Shown here piece after piece: positions 25,674 through 34,035 of a stretch of DNA of 64,000 nucleotides (positions are counted from its first letter, which is position 1; each line of letters starts with the position of its first letter). Under the pieces are notes generated by a model. It was given only the letters and a program-made list of their open reading frames with translations, searched no databases and was not told the origin of the DNA. Position numbers and translations under genes: made by a program. The DNA comes from Undibacterium cyanobacteriorum (GTDB lineage Bacteria > Pseudomonadota > Gammaproteobacteria > Burkholderiales > Burkholderiaceae_D), in contig NZ_CP133720.1 of NCBI RefSeq assembly GCF_031326225.1, positions 2,666,001 through 2,730,000 of the forward strand, written 5' to 3'.

Positions 25674-26756
25674 TCAATTCAAGAACTTGATACCCTCTGC
25701 CTCTGCCACACGTAACAAGGCCTGTTCGAGCGACGCCCGCGCTTGGGCTGCGGTGTAATGCAAATCGCGGTGCAAAGCAGCGTCATCGGCATTGCGGTTT
25801 TCACATTGCGCGCTGTACTGCTCAAAACTCCATAAGGTCTGCAGCAAGTCGACTAGGTGACGCGGGCACTCGCAATGAATCGAGGTTGCAGATCGCGCGA
25901 TCACGGCTAACATATCTTCATCCATTAAGCGTGCGGGAATCTCTTGCGCTGCGTACTGCGGACGCGGACGAGGCATGCTGGTAGCGCGGCGTTGGCGCGC
26001 CCGCACCTGCACTTGGGAGCGCGCCAATGCAACACGGCATAAAGACGCCACCTCACCCGCATCACCAGGAATGCGCGCCACCTGATTACCTGCCAGACGC
26101 AGACGACGAATCGCATCACTCGAGGCGAAGCGATACAAGACCAACACCGCACGTGCACTGCACGCTTGTTGCGCGGTCCGAATCAATTGCAACTGTTCTT
26201 CCGGTTCGGCAATTTCACCGAGCTCAATCACCAAAACATCGACCACCACATCTTTGAGTTGTTGCGGTGCTTGATGCAGATTATTCGCCGTTTGCACCAA
26301 GATCATTTGAGCCGACTCTTCGCCTCGGCTGATCAGGCCATGTCGAAGGTGGGCTCCCACCAGAGCTATCCGCAAGGTTTTTTGTTCCAACATACCGGCG
26401 TAGCTCGAACTAACACCTGCGGCAACTGCTGAGTGCTGCATTTCTAGCAATTCATCAAGACTGAGTTTCGCCACCGCGCTGATCGCATTGCCCGCATCGA
26501 CCAATTGTTTAATCAAACCTAGGCGTCGCACATCTTCAAAAGAATATTGGCGTTGTCCCTGTTCACTACGAACCGGATTTGTCACGCCATAGCGACGCTC
26601 CCATACTCGTAGAGTTTCCACTGGCACACCTGACAAGCGCGCTGCGGCACCGCTGCGATAATGGGTATTTTGTTCATTCACACGCGCCGGTGTTGCTTGG
26701 GCACTCTTCGCATGCGATGTTGACGCATGCTGTGTTTCACGTTGTTGCGTAGTCAT
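25674..26756 (-). CDS. MerR-family regulator, LitR/CarH-like
   Basis: The 360-residue protein has a MerR DNA-binding domain at about residues 33-100 (YRSGAAARLSGVPVETLRVW, ERRYGVTNPVRSEQGQRQYS). A Rossmann-like domain follows (residues about 128-250, KTLRIALVGAHLRHGLI to VARIPGDAGEVASLCRVAL), resembling a B12-binding fold. The usual DxHxxG cobalamin signature is not present. An extra C-terminal helical domain of about 85 residues (ECPRHLVDLLQTLWSFEQY) completes it. The ATG at 26756 is preferred, with GAGG 6 nt before it. It heads the DUF2256-photolyase-SDR unit and probably controls it. Confidence 0.85.
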   Translation of the reverse strand: MTTQQRETQHASTSHAKSAQATPARVNEQNTHYRSGAAARLSGVPVETLRVWERRYGVTNPVRSEQGQRQYSFEDVRRLGLIKQLVDAGNAISAVAKLSLDELLEMQHSAVAAGVSSSYAGMLEQKTLRIALVGAHLRHGLISRGEESAQMILVQTANNLHQAPQQLKDVVVDVLVIELGEIAEPEEQLQLIRTAQQACSARAVLVLYRFASSDAIRRLRLAGNQVARIPGDAGEVASLCRVALARSQVQVRARQRRATSMPRPRPQYAAQEIPARLMDEDMLAVIARSATSIHCECPRHLVDLLQTLWSFEQYSAQCENRNADDAALHRDLHYTAAQARASLEQALLRVAEAEGIKFLN

Positions 26757-26845
26757 AATCACCTCTCAGAGTTGTTTGAAAATGCGGCGTTCGCTCACTG
26801 CAATTGATCTGGTTCGTTGCATACTTAGAAGAAACAAAATCTTAT

Positions 26846-26889
26846 TGAACACCGAACGAATCCTTTATGAACCATATTTGAACCATATT
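26846..26889 (-). promoter_or_regulatory. Four 11-bp direct repeats upstream of the regulator-photolyase operon
   Basis: In exact 11-bp register on the plus strand stand TGAACACCGAA (26846), CGAATCCTTTA (26857), TGAACCATATT (26868) and TGAACCATATT (26879). The last two are identical; the first two share the YGAAY start. CarH/LitR regulators of the MerR family are known to bind arrays of 11-bp direct repeats as tetramers. An operator for the downstream regulator is inferred. The repeats lie about 90-130 bp before its start codon. The gap 26757-26965 holds no gene. Confidence 0.55.
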
Positions 26890-26965
26890 TTTGAAGAAAT
26901 ATAGCACATGTTTTGGTTCATTGCTGGGACATGAAAATCATTAACTTTAAGTCATCATTTCAAGC

Positions 26966-27003
26966 AAAAAAAACGCACCGCATCTTTCGATACAGTGCGT
27001 TTA
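26966..27003 (-). terminator. Terminator of the acyltransferase gene
   Basis: On the minus strand AAACGCAC pairs with GTGCGTTT, with extra pairing closing on a GAAA loop, followed by an eight-base T-run. Confidence 0.85.
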
Positions 27004-27112
27004 CAAAAAAAAGTAAAACCTAGTGGTCTCAAAAATCGACCATCAAGCGGGCAACAGTGAAAACTCAACTCAGGACAAAACCGGTGCAGATCAACTTCAC
27101 GAACGCGCTCAT

Positions 27113-28237
27113 CTAGGGAAACCAACGTGAACGCAAACGCATGAACGGGGATTCAAGGTAACGAAACATGAGAAACGCTGACAAGCCACTCGCAACAAAC
27201 ATCAATGCGATCACGACGGCTTGATCCATCTCCCACTGCCACTTCTGCAAAGGCGTGACCAGGGCGTTCATCAGTGGCTTATGAATCAAGTACAAGGCAT
27301 AAGAACACAGTGCTAATGTTTCGGCGCCAGGAATGCGCCAACGAGAGAGGTACGAATGTGGACTCAAGGCCGACAGCACCAAGTAGGCAAAAGCCACTGA
27401 CAAAATCGAATACCCAAAAGTCGTCGCAAACCACAGAAAGCCAACTTCATTGTCATAGCTAAATTCTTGAAACAGAACGACGGAAAATACCAACAGGGCT
27501 CCACCTTTTATCAAGTGAGTTTGCGCTTTCTGCATAAAGGCATTCCATCGCTCATGATGAAAATTCTTGATCAGTGCGATTGCCACTCCGGGCATCAATT
27601 CATCCATGCGCCCCCAGCTTGGATAGTACACATAGGTCCGATATAAGCCACCGTCGGCTCCAACTTTTTGCAGCATCCAACAACGCGCGATTGCGCATGA
27701 GATCATCGTCACCCCTATCACCCACCACATCGCTTTCACTGAGCGACAAAAGCCCAAACACAGGACTGCGATCAAAGGCAATACGAAATAAAACTGCTCT
27801 TCGACACACAATGACCAAGCATGTGAAAAAGCTGAACCTGGGACAAGATGTAGATTCTGCGTAAAGCTTAAAAACTGCCACAGCGGAGTGACTTGATTAC
27901 CGCCGGCTTGCTGAGGAAATAGAAAATAGATCGCTAGTACAAACCAATAATTGGGCAAGGTTCGCAAGGCACGCCGTCCGTAAAAACGTGCAATACGCAA
28001 ACGGCCACGAGCCGCCATTTCGGAAAAAATCTGGTCGCCAATCAGATAACCACTCAAAACAAAAAAGAGATCGACGCCCATCCATCCAATTTCACTGAGT
28101 AGTCCAAAACTCGCTTGATTGCTCACAAACACCATATAGTGATACATCATGACGAGCAAAATCGCGACGGCGCGCAAACTATCTAAACCGTGATGACGAG
28201 GGAGACTACTGGAGGCTTGCAGATTTGCTGTAGACAT
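27113..28237 (-). CDS. Acyltransferase 3 family membrane protein (OafA-like)
   Basis: The 374-residue protein has about ten hydrophobic segments and the acyltransferase-3 hallmarks: HHGLDSLRAVAILLVMMYH at the N-terminus with the catalytic His, IGWMGVDLFFVLSGYLIG, RFYGRRALRTLPNYW, and HAWSLCVEEQFYFVLPL. Such enzymes O-acetylate surface polysaccharides or other envelope molecules. It could decorate the polysaccharide made by the 34-49 kb locus, but nothing in the immediate context proves this. It has its own terminator. Confidence 0.9.
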   Translation of the reverse strand: MSTANLQASSSLPRHHGLDSLRAVAILLVMMYHYMVFVSNQASFGLLSEIGWMGVDLFFVLSGYLIGDQIFSEMAARGRLRIARFYGRRALRTLPNYWFVLAIYFLFPQQAGGNQVTPLWQFLSFTQNLHLVPGSAFSHAWSLCVEEQFYFVLPLIAVLCLGFCRSVKAMWWVIGVTMISCAIARCWMLQKVGADGGLYRTYVYYPSWGRMDELMPGVAIALIKNFHHERWNAFMQKAQTHLIKGGALLVFSVVLFQEFSYDNEVGFLWFATTFGYSILSVAFAYLVLSALSPHSYLSRWRIPGAETLALCSYALYLIHKPLMNALVTPLQKWQWEMDQAVVIALMFVASGLSAFLMFRYLESPFMRLRSRWFP

Positions 28238-28448
28238 GCGATGTTGACTCTATAAAGAAACGTAAAGATCGGAACTCAAAAGAGAAACTTCAGTTTGCAC
28301 CGATATCAAGTACCGTCCAAAAAGTGTGGAGAGTGTAATCATCCTCGCCCCAAAAGTCACAAGTTTGGCGACACCATTTTCCTTCTTCGTCACATTCACG
28401 ATGTCTCGCACAAGTTAAAACAATAAGGTGATAGCGTGGGCGCGCAGA

Positions 28449-28485
28449 CAAAAAAAATAGCGAAGACTGGCTTCGCTATTTTTTG
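28449..28485 (-). terminator. Terminator of the carbonic anhydrase gene
   Basis: AATAGCGAAG and CTTCGCTATT form a 10-bp stem with a short loop; on the minus strand a T-run follows. It lies about 33 nt after the stop codon. The rest of 28238-28448 shows no gene. Confidence 0.85.
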
Positions 28486-28517
28486 ATTGATGGTGCAAAA
28501 GACGCCGATCAAGCGTT

Positions 28518-29195
28518 TTATTTTTCCGCGCTCGTGTATTTCGTCATGCTGCGTTCCAAATGCGGAGCCAACATTTGCGGAGAGGTGATGGTCATTCCCA
28601 ACTCGCTTAACAAGCCATCTTGAATGCCATACACCCAACCATGCACGGCCACTTCTTGTCCACGCTCCCAAGCATCTTGAATGATCGTCGTTTGGCAAAC
28701 ATTGACCACTTGTTCGATCACATTGAGCTCGCACAAACGATTGAGCCGCTCTCTCGCAGGCAATACTTCACCAAGATATTTCTCATGCTTTTGTGCGACG
28801 TCTTGCACGTGGCGCAACCAATTATCCGCCAAACCAACCCGGCGCCCGGTCAAGGCTGCCTGCACACCAGAACAACCATAGTGACCGCATACGATAATGT
28901 GCTTCACCTTCAACACATCGACCGCGAACTGCAGCACGGATAAGCAATTCAAATCCGAGTGCACCACGACGTTGGCGATATTGCGATGGACAAATAATTC
29001 GCCCGGCAATAAACCCAATAATTCATTGGCCGAGACTCGGCTATCGGCACAACCGATCCACAAATATTCAGGGCTTTGTTGAGCCGCAAGTTTCTTAAAG
29101 AAATCGGCGTCCTGCCCCACAATACTTGCGGCCCAACGACGATTGTTTTCAAACAACTGGTCAGGCGTAACGCTATTTTTTTGCAATTCAGACAT
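28518..29195 (-). CDS. can: Beta-class carbonic anhydrase
   Basis: The 225-residue enzyme interconverts CO2 and bicarbonate. The zinc and catalytic residues are visible in YLWIGCADSRVSANELLGL (Cys, Asp-Arg dyad) and HIIVCGHYGCSGVQAAL (His, Cys). FVHRNIANVV is also conserved. The length and sequence match the Can (YadF) type that supplies bicarbonate to biosynthetic carboxylases. It stands alone between its own terminator and that of dnaJ. Confidence 0.95.
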   Translation of the reverse strand: MSELQKNSVTPDQLFENNRRWAASIVGQDADFFKKLAAQQSPEYLWIGCADSRVSANELLGLLPGELFVHRNIANVVVHSDLNCLSVLQFAVDVLKVKHIIVCGHYGCSGVQAALTGRRVGLADNWLRHVQDVAQKHEKYLGEVLPARERLNRLCELNVIEQVVNVCQTTIIQDAWERGQEVAVHGWVYGIQDGLLSELGMTITSPQMLAPHLERSMTKYTSAEK

Positions 29196-29320
29196 GTAAA
29201 ACCTTTGCTATTCTTTCATGGCCGACATTTTACCGTTTCTAGAGGATTTCACCTAATTTCCTCTCGCAAATGGCTACGCATTAATCAAAAGATTTGCTTG
29301 AGTTTTAATGCGAAAAGGCG

Positions 29321-29354
29321 AAAAAAAACGCGAATCGGTTTCGCCATTCGCGCT
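29321..29354 (-). terminator. Terminator of dnaJ
   Basis: On the minus strand CGCGAAT pairs with ATTCGCG and is followed by a run of eight T. It lies about 25 nt after the dnaJ stop. Confidence 0.85.
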
Positions 29355-29376
29355 TTTCGGTTCGGTTGCCTTCCGG

Positions 29377-30495
29377 TTATTCGAAAAACTTCTTCACCTT
29401 GTCCATCCAGGTCTTGCTTTGTGGGCTATGTTTTGAGCCACCTTCTACCGTCAACTGTTCGAAGTTACGCAGCAAGTCTTTCTGTTTATCAGTCAACTTG
29501 ACTGGCGTTTCAATCACCACGTGACAGAACAAATCGCCGGCATAACCAGAGCGCACGCCCTTCACACCTTTACTGCGCAAGCGGAAGGTCTTCCCTGATT
29601 GCGTTCCTTCAGGGATGGTAAACGTCGCTTTACCGCTCAAAGTTGGGACTTCAATATCGCCACCCAAAGCTGCCTTCACAAACGAAATCGGAATTTCGCA
29701 ATGCAAATCATCGCCATCACGTTGGAATACTGAATGCGGCTTGATTTGAATCTCGACATACAAATCGCCTGGAGGTCCGCCATTGATACCTGGCTCGCCA
29801 TTTCCAGAAGAGCGAATACGCATGCCATGATCAATACCGGCTGGCACTTTCACTTCCAAAGTCTTGTTGCGCTTGATGCGGCCGGTTCCGCTACATGGGC
29901 TGCAAGGATCCGTAATCATTTTGCCTGTGCCGTGGCACTTAGGGCAGGTTTGAGAAATACTGAACAAACCTTGTTGCATACGGACATTGCCATGGCCGCC
30001 GCAAGTCGTACATGTCACTGGTGAAGTACCAGGTTTCGCGCCAGAACCATGACAGGTTTCGCAGCTGTCGTAACTCGGAATACGGATCGTGGTATCAAAA
30101 CCATTGGCCGCTTGTTCCAAAGTAATTTCCAAGTTGTAGCGCAAATCGGCACCACGATAGACTTGTGGACCTGCACTACGGCGACCGCCACCGAAGATAT
30201 CGCCAAAGATATCGCCAAAGGCATCAGCAAAACCAGCACCATGGCCACCGCCGCCACCGCCCATATTAGGATCAACGCCAGCATGACCATAGCGATCGTA
30301 TGCTTCGCGTTTCTGCGGATCAGACAACATCTCGTAAGCTTCTTTGGCTTCCTTAAACTTCTCTTCAGCCGTTTTACTATCCGGATTACGGTCCGGATGG
30401 TATTTCATCGCCAACTTACGATACGCTTTTTTGATCTCATCATCGGAGGCATTTTTTGCGACGCCCAGAATCTCATAAAAATCACGCTTCGCCAT
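29377..30495 (-). CDS. dnaJ: Chaperone protein DnaJ
   Basis: The 372-residue co-chaperone stimulates DnaK ATPase and delivers clients. The J-domain (residues 1-70) has the HPD motif in KYHPDRNPDSK. A Gly-rich linker (NMGGGGGGHGAGFADAFGDI) follows, then the zinc domain with four CxxCxGxG repeats (CETCHGSGAKPG, CTTCGGHG, CPKCHGTG, CSPCSGTG) and the C-terminal substrate-binding barrels. Complete and normal in length. Confidence 0.98.
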   Translation of the reverse strand: MAKRDFYEILGVAKNASDDEIKKAYRKLAMKYHPDRNPDSKTAEEKFKEAKEAYEMLSDPQKREAYDRYGHAGVDPNMGGGGGGHGAGFADAFGDIFGDIFGGGRRSAGPQVYRGADLRYNLEITLEQAANGFDTTIRIPSYDSCETCHGSGAKPGTSPVTCTTCGGHGNVRMQQGLFSISQTCPKCHGTGKMITDPCSPCSGTGRIKRNKTLEVKVPAGIDHGMRIRSSGNGEPGINGGPPGDLYVEIQIKPHSVFQRDGDDLHCEIPISFVKAALGGDIEVPTLSGKATFTIPEGTQSGKTFRLRSKGVKGVRSGYAGDLFCHVVIETPVKLTDKQKDLLRNFEQLTVEGGSKHSPQSKTWMDKVKKFFE

Positions 30496-30573
30496 CTCGA
30501 TTACACCTTGTTTTCATTTAGTAATTCAAAATCTCAAGGAAACAAAAAATTTCGAGCTCCCCCAGAATAATTC

Positions 30574-30682
30574 AAAACCCTTCAACGCCGAGACGCTGAG
30601 ACACAGAGAAAGGCGGAGATAATGATATCCTCTGCTTATCTCAGCGTCTCAGCGTCTCAGCGCCTCAGCGTTGAAGGGTTTT
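30574..30682. repeat. Long inverted repeat between dnaK and dnaJ
   Basis: Arms 30574-30622 and 30636-30682 are near-perfect inverted copies of about 48 bp beginning AAAACCCTTCAACGC and continuing with repeats of GAGACGCTGAGA, separated by only about 13 bp. The dnaK transcript would fold it into a long hairpin just before dnaJ. It contains no gene. Internal CTCAGCGT units are themselves tandem. Confidence 0.85.
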
Positions 30683-30707
30683 ACCTAATTTATTTGGTAG
30701 CCCTCAA

Positions 30708-32645
30708 TTACTTGGCGTCTTTCACTTCTTTGAAATCGGCGTCAACGACGTCATCATCGTTTGGCTTGCTGTCTGCACCTGGCGCTGCACCCGCTGCGCC
30801 ACCTGCCGCTGCTTGCTGTGCTTGCATGTCAGCATAGACTTTTTCGCCGAGCTTTTGCGATGCAGTCGACAAGTTACCGATCTTCGTATCGATCTCGGCT
30901 TTATCGCCCGCTTTCAAAACATCTTCCAACTCTTTGATGGCGCTTTCGATTTTCTCTTTTTCGCCAGCGTCGAGCTTGTCGCCGTGCTCAGCCAAAGCCT
31001 TCTTCGTTGAGTGGATCAAAGCATCGCCTTGATTACGGGACTCAGCCAATTCTTTGACTTTCTTGTCTTCTTCCGCATTCATCTCAGCATCTTTCACCAT
31101 TTTTTGGATTTCTTCTTCCGTCAAACCAGAGTTGGCTTTAATGGTGATCTTGTTCTCTTTACCGGTCGCTTTGTCTTTCGCGCCAACGTGCAAAATACCG
31201 TTCGCATCGATGTCAAAAGTCACTTCAATTTGTGGTGTACCACGTGGTGCTGGTGGAATGCCTTCCAAGTTGAATTCGCCCAAACCTTTATTACGTGCAG
31301 CGATTTCGCGTTCACCTTGGAACACTTTGATCGTTACCGCAGGTTGATTGTCATCCGCAGTGGAGAACACTTGGCTGAACTTGGTTGGAATCGTTGTGTT
31401 CTTCTGAATCATCTTCGTCATCACACCGCCCAAAGTCTCGATACCCAAAGACAATGGTGTCACGTCCAACAACAAAACGTCTTTACGATCACCTGACAAG
31501 ACAGAACCTTGGATCGCTGCACCAACTGCAACTGCTTCGTCTGGGTTCACGTCTTTACGTGGCTCTTTACCGAAGAATTCTTTGACCAATTCTTGAACTT
31601 TCGGCATACGTGTCATACCACCGACCAAGATCACGTCATCGATGTCAGAAGTTTTAACGCCTGCATCTTTGATCGCCAAACGGCATGGTTCCATGGTTTT
31701 TTGGATCAACTCTTCAACCAAAGCTTCCAACTTCGCACGTGTAATCTTCAAGTTCAAGTGCGTTGGTGCGCCATTTGCCATGGCAATGTATGGCTCATTG
31801 ATTTCCGTTTGTTGGGAGCTCGACAATTCAATCTTCGCGCGTTCTGCAGACGCTTTAATACGTTGCAAAGCGATTGGATCTTTGGACAAATCGATGCCGT
31901 TAATTTTTTTGAATTCGTCGATGATGTAGTCGATCACGCGTTGGTCGAAGTCTTCACCACCCAAGAACGTATCACCGTTGGTCGACAACACTTCGAATTG
32001 CATTTCGCCATCAACGTCAGCGATTTCGATAATGGAAACGTCGAACGTACCACCACCCAAGTCATACACAGCAATCTTGCGATCGCCTTTTTCTTTTTTG
32101 TCGAGACCAAACGCCAAAGCTGCTGCTGTTGGTTCGTTGATGATACGTTTAACGTCCAAGCCAGCGATACGACCCGCATCCTTAGTCGCTTGACGTTGTG
32201 CATCGTTAAAGTACGCTGGCACAGTAATAACTGCTTCAGTCACTTCTTCGCCGAGATAGTCTTCGGCGGTTTTTTTCATCTTACGCAAAACTTCAGCGGA
32301 AATTTGTGGTGGCGCCAATTTCTTGTCGCGCACTGTCACCCATGCGTCGCCATTGTCTGCCTTAGAAATGCTGTATGGCATCAAGCCGATGTCTTTTTGT
32401 ACTTCTTTTTCATCGAACTTACGGCCGATCAAACGCTTCACCGCAAACAAAGTGTTTTTTGGGTTGGTCACTGCTTGACGCTTCGCGGAAGCACCAACCA
32501 AGATTTCTCCATCTTCCTGATACGCAATAATCGAAGGAGTGGTACGTGCGCCTTCTGCGTTTTCAATCACTTTAGGCTGGCCACCTTCCATCACTGCCAC
32601 GCAGGAGTTGGTTGTACCCAAATCAATACCGATCATTTTTCCCAT
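30708..32645 (-). CDS. dnaK: Chaperone protein DnaK (Hsp70)
   Basis: The 645-residue Hsp70 binds unfolded segments in an ATP-driven cycle. Signatures are GIDLGTTNSCVAVMEG, VYDLGGGTFDVSIIEI, VILVGGMTRMPKVQELVK, the linker DVLLLDVTPLSLGIETLGG and an alanine/glycine-rich lid end with the final DDDVVDADFKEV. It lies between grpE and dnaJ in the usual heat-shock order. A sigma-32-like promoter precedes it. Confidence 0.99.
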   Translation of the reverse strand: MGKMIGIDLGTTNSCVAVMEGGQPKVIENAEGARTTPSIIAYQEDGEILVGASAKRQAVTNPKNTLFAVKRLIGRKFDEKEVQKDIGLMPYSISKADNGDAWVTVRDKKLAPPQISAEVLRKMKKTAEDYLGEEVTEAVITVPAYFNDAQRQATKDAGRIAGLDVKRIINEPTAAALAFGLDKKEKGDRKIAVYDLGGGTFDVSIIEIADVDGEMQFEVLSTNGDTFLGGEDFDQRVIDYIIDEFKKINGIDLSKDPIALQRIKASAERAKIELSSSQQTEINEPYIAMANGAPTHLNLKITRAKLEALVEELIQKTMEPCRLAIKDAGVKTSDIDDVILVGGMTRMPKVQELVKEFFGKEPRKDVNPDEAVAVGAAIQGSVLSGDRKDVLLLDVTPLSLGIETLGGVMTKMIQKNTTIPTKFSQVFSTADDNQPAVTIKVFQGEREIAARNKGLGEFNLEGIPPAPRGTPQIEVTFDIDANGILHVGAKDKATGKENKITIKANSGLTEEEIQKMVKDAEMNAEEDKKVKELAESRNQGDALIHSTKKALAEHGDKLDAGEKEKIESAIKELEDVLKAGDKAEIDTKIGNLSTASQKLGEKVYADMQAQQAAAGGAAGAAPGADSKPNDDDVVDADFKEVKDAK

Positions 32646-32735
32646 GATATTTTCCCTATCTAAAAATTATATTTTTTAAACCTGGTGGAAGCGTTTTACT
32701 GAAAAATTCATTCCATTTGCTTCCGTCTGAGTCCG

Positions 32736-32763
32736 ATGTAAGGCGAAAAACCACAATTTCAAG
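32736..32763 (-). promoter_or_regulatory. Sigma-32-like promoter upstream of dnaK
   Basis: On the minus strand CTTGAAA (32763-32757) is followed after 13 bp by CCTTACAT (32743-32736). The -35 box matches the heat-shock consensus exactly, the -10 box (CCCCATNT) only in part. About 90 nt separate it from the dnaK start. Confidence 0.5.
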
Positions 32764-32888
32764 TCAAATTTTCGACTTTTTTCAGTTTTCTGGTCACTTT
32801 CTGACTATTGTGACCGTTTTCCTTAGATCTTCCTCTGTTTTTTATTGTTTTAAGCCTATCTCAGGCTTTAAATAAGCAGTGATAAATC

Positions 32889-33503
32889 TTATTTCCCTTG
32901 CGCTACCGTCACCAAAGCTGGACGTAACAAACGATCGGCAATGGTATAACCTTTTTGCAATACTGTAACGATCGTATTCGCTTCTTGATCCGCTGGAACC
33001 ATAGATATCGCTTGATGCTTCATAGGATCCAGCTTGTCACCCTGCTGCGGATTGATTTCCATGAGGCGATTCTTTTCAAAAGCCGCACTCAATTGTTTCA
33101 GTGTCATTTCTACGCCCTCTTTGAGCGATTCAACCGTCGGCGCTTCAACTTTCAAGCCCATTTCCAAGCTATCTTTCACCGGAACTAAAGACTCTGCAAA
33201 GCTCTCGATCGCGAACTTGTGCGCTTTTGAGATATCTTCTTGCGCACGGCGGCGGATGTTTTCACCTTCAGCCTTGGCGCGCATGAAAGCATCTTGCAAT
33301 TCCAATACTTTCGCTTCCAATTGAGCCAATACCTCGGCAGAAACACCAGGCTCCACCGTTTCGTCAGCAGCCGCGCTTGCGCTTGCGCCAGCATCGGCTG
33401 CCGCAGCATCGGCTGCCGCAGCATCCGCTGCAGATTCATTTGTCACAATAGTTTCAGGCGCTTGGTTTTCAGCTTGTTCCTGATTCTTTTCTTGTTCTTG
33501 CAT
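32889..33503 (-). CDS. grpE: Nucleotide exchange factor GrpE
   Basis: The 204-residue protein releases ADP from DnaK. An acidic, alanine-rich N-terminal tail with AAADA repeats leads into a long coiled helix (LEAKVLELQDAFMRAKAEGEN) and the conserved RRRAQEDISKAHKFAIESFA. The C-terminal beta domain ends in GYTIADRLLRPALVTVAQ. The ATG at 33503 has GGAG 8 nt upstream; an in-frame TTG one codon earlier is less likely. A 15-bp tandem repeat lies in the tail. Confidence 0.96.
   Translation of the reverse strand: MQEQEKNQEQAENQAPETIVTNESAADAAAADAAAADAGASASAAADETVEPGVSAEVLAQLEAKVLELQDAFMRAKAEGENIRRRAQEDISKAHKFAIESFAESLVPVKDSLEMGLKVEAPTVESLKEGVEMTLKQLSAAFEKNRLMEINPQQGDKLDPMKHQAISMVPADQEANTIVTVLQKGYTIADRLLRPALVTVAQGK
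33391..33435. repeat. 15-bp tandem repeat in the grpE N-terminal tail
   Basis: GCATCGGCTGCCGCA occurs twice in a row (33391-33405, 33406-33420), and a third copy with changes follows (33421-33435). It encodes repeated Ala-Asp-Ala units, and copy number changes would keep the frame. Confidence 0.85.
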
Positions 33504-33540
33504 CAAAATTCTCCATTCGGGGTTCGACTATCAGCCGACG

Positions 33541-33569
33541 TATATGGCACTGAGTTTCGTCATTTCAAG
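33541..33569 (-). promoter_or_regulatory. Sigma-32-like promoter upstream of grpE
   Basis: On the minus strand CTTGAAA (33569-33563) and GCCATATA (33548-33541) stand 14 bp apart, close to the heat-shock consensus. They lie about 40 nt before the grpE start. The rest of the AT-rich gap to 34035 shows no gene; it should hold the promoter of rfbB. An inverted repeat ATGCCCGCC/GGTGGGCAT at 33988-34016 would form a hairpin in the rfbB leader. Confidence 0.6.
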
Positions 33570-34035
33570 AGCATTTCTATGAAAAAAGGCTCACTTTCTA
33601 CGAATAAATACGCCAAAAATTAAAAATAAGGAATAAATGAAACTGAATATAATCATTAAAGCTAATCATAAAGACAATTTGCTATAAGCATCGACAGCGC
33701 TTCGATGTACCGCTGAGAAAAAAAGAAAGCTAAGCGAAGCATTTCTGTCGGGCCGACTCTATCATTGAACAAAATAAGATTTAATTTAAAGGCATGATGT
33801 TTTTGCACCAAAAATACATCAAGGAGCCTCAGAGCCCGTCAACATCGATCTGCAAAACTCTCAGCAACAGCATCATCAACGCGTGCGACGCAGCCTCGAA
33901 ACAAGAACGTTACAAAGTCGACCTCACTTTTCAACGCTAGCCTTCATACTTATCGTAAAATGGCAGGTTTTGGTCATCTTACAATGAATGCCCGCCTCTT
34001 TGAGAACGGTGGGCATGATACAAAATGGATCCATT

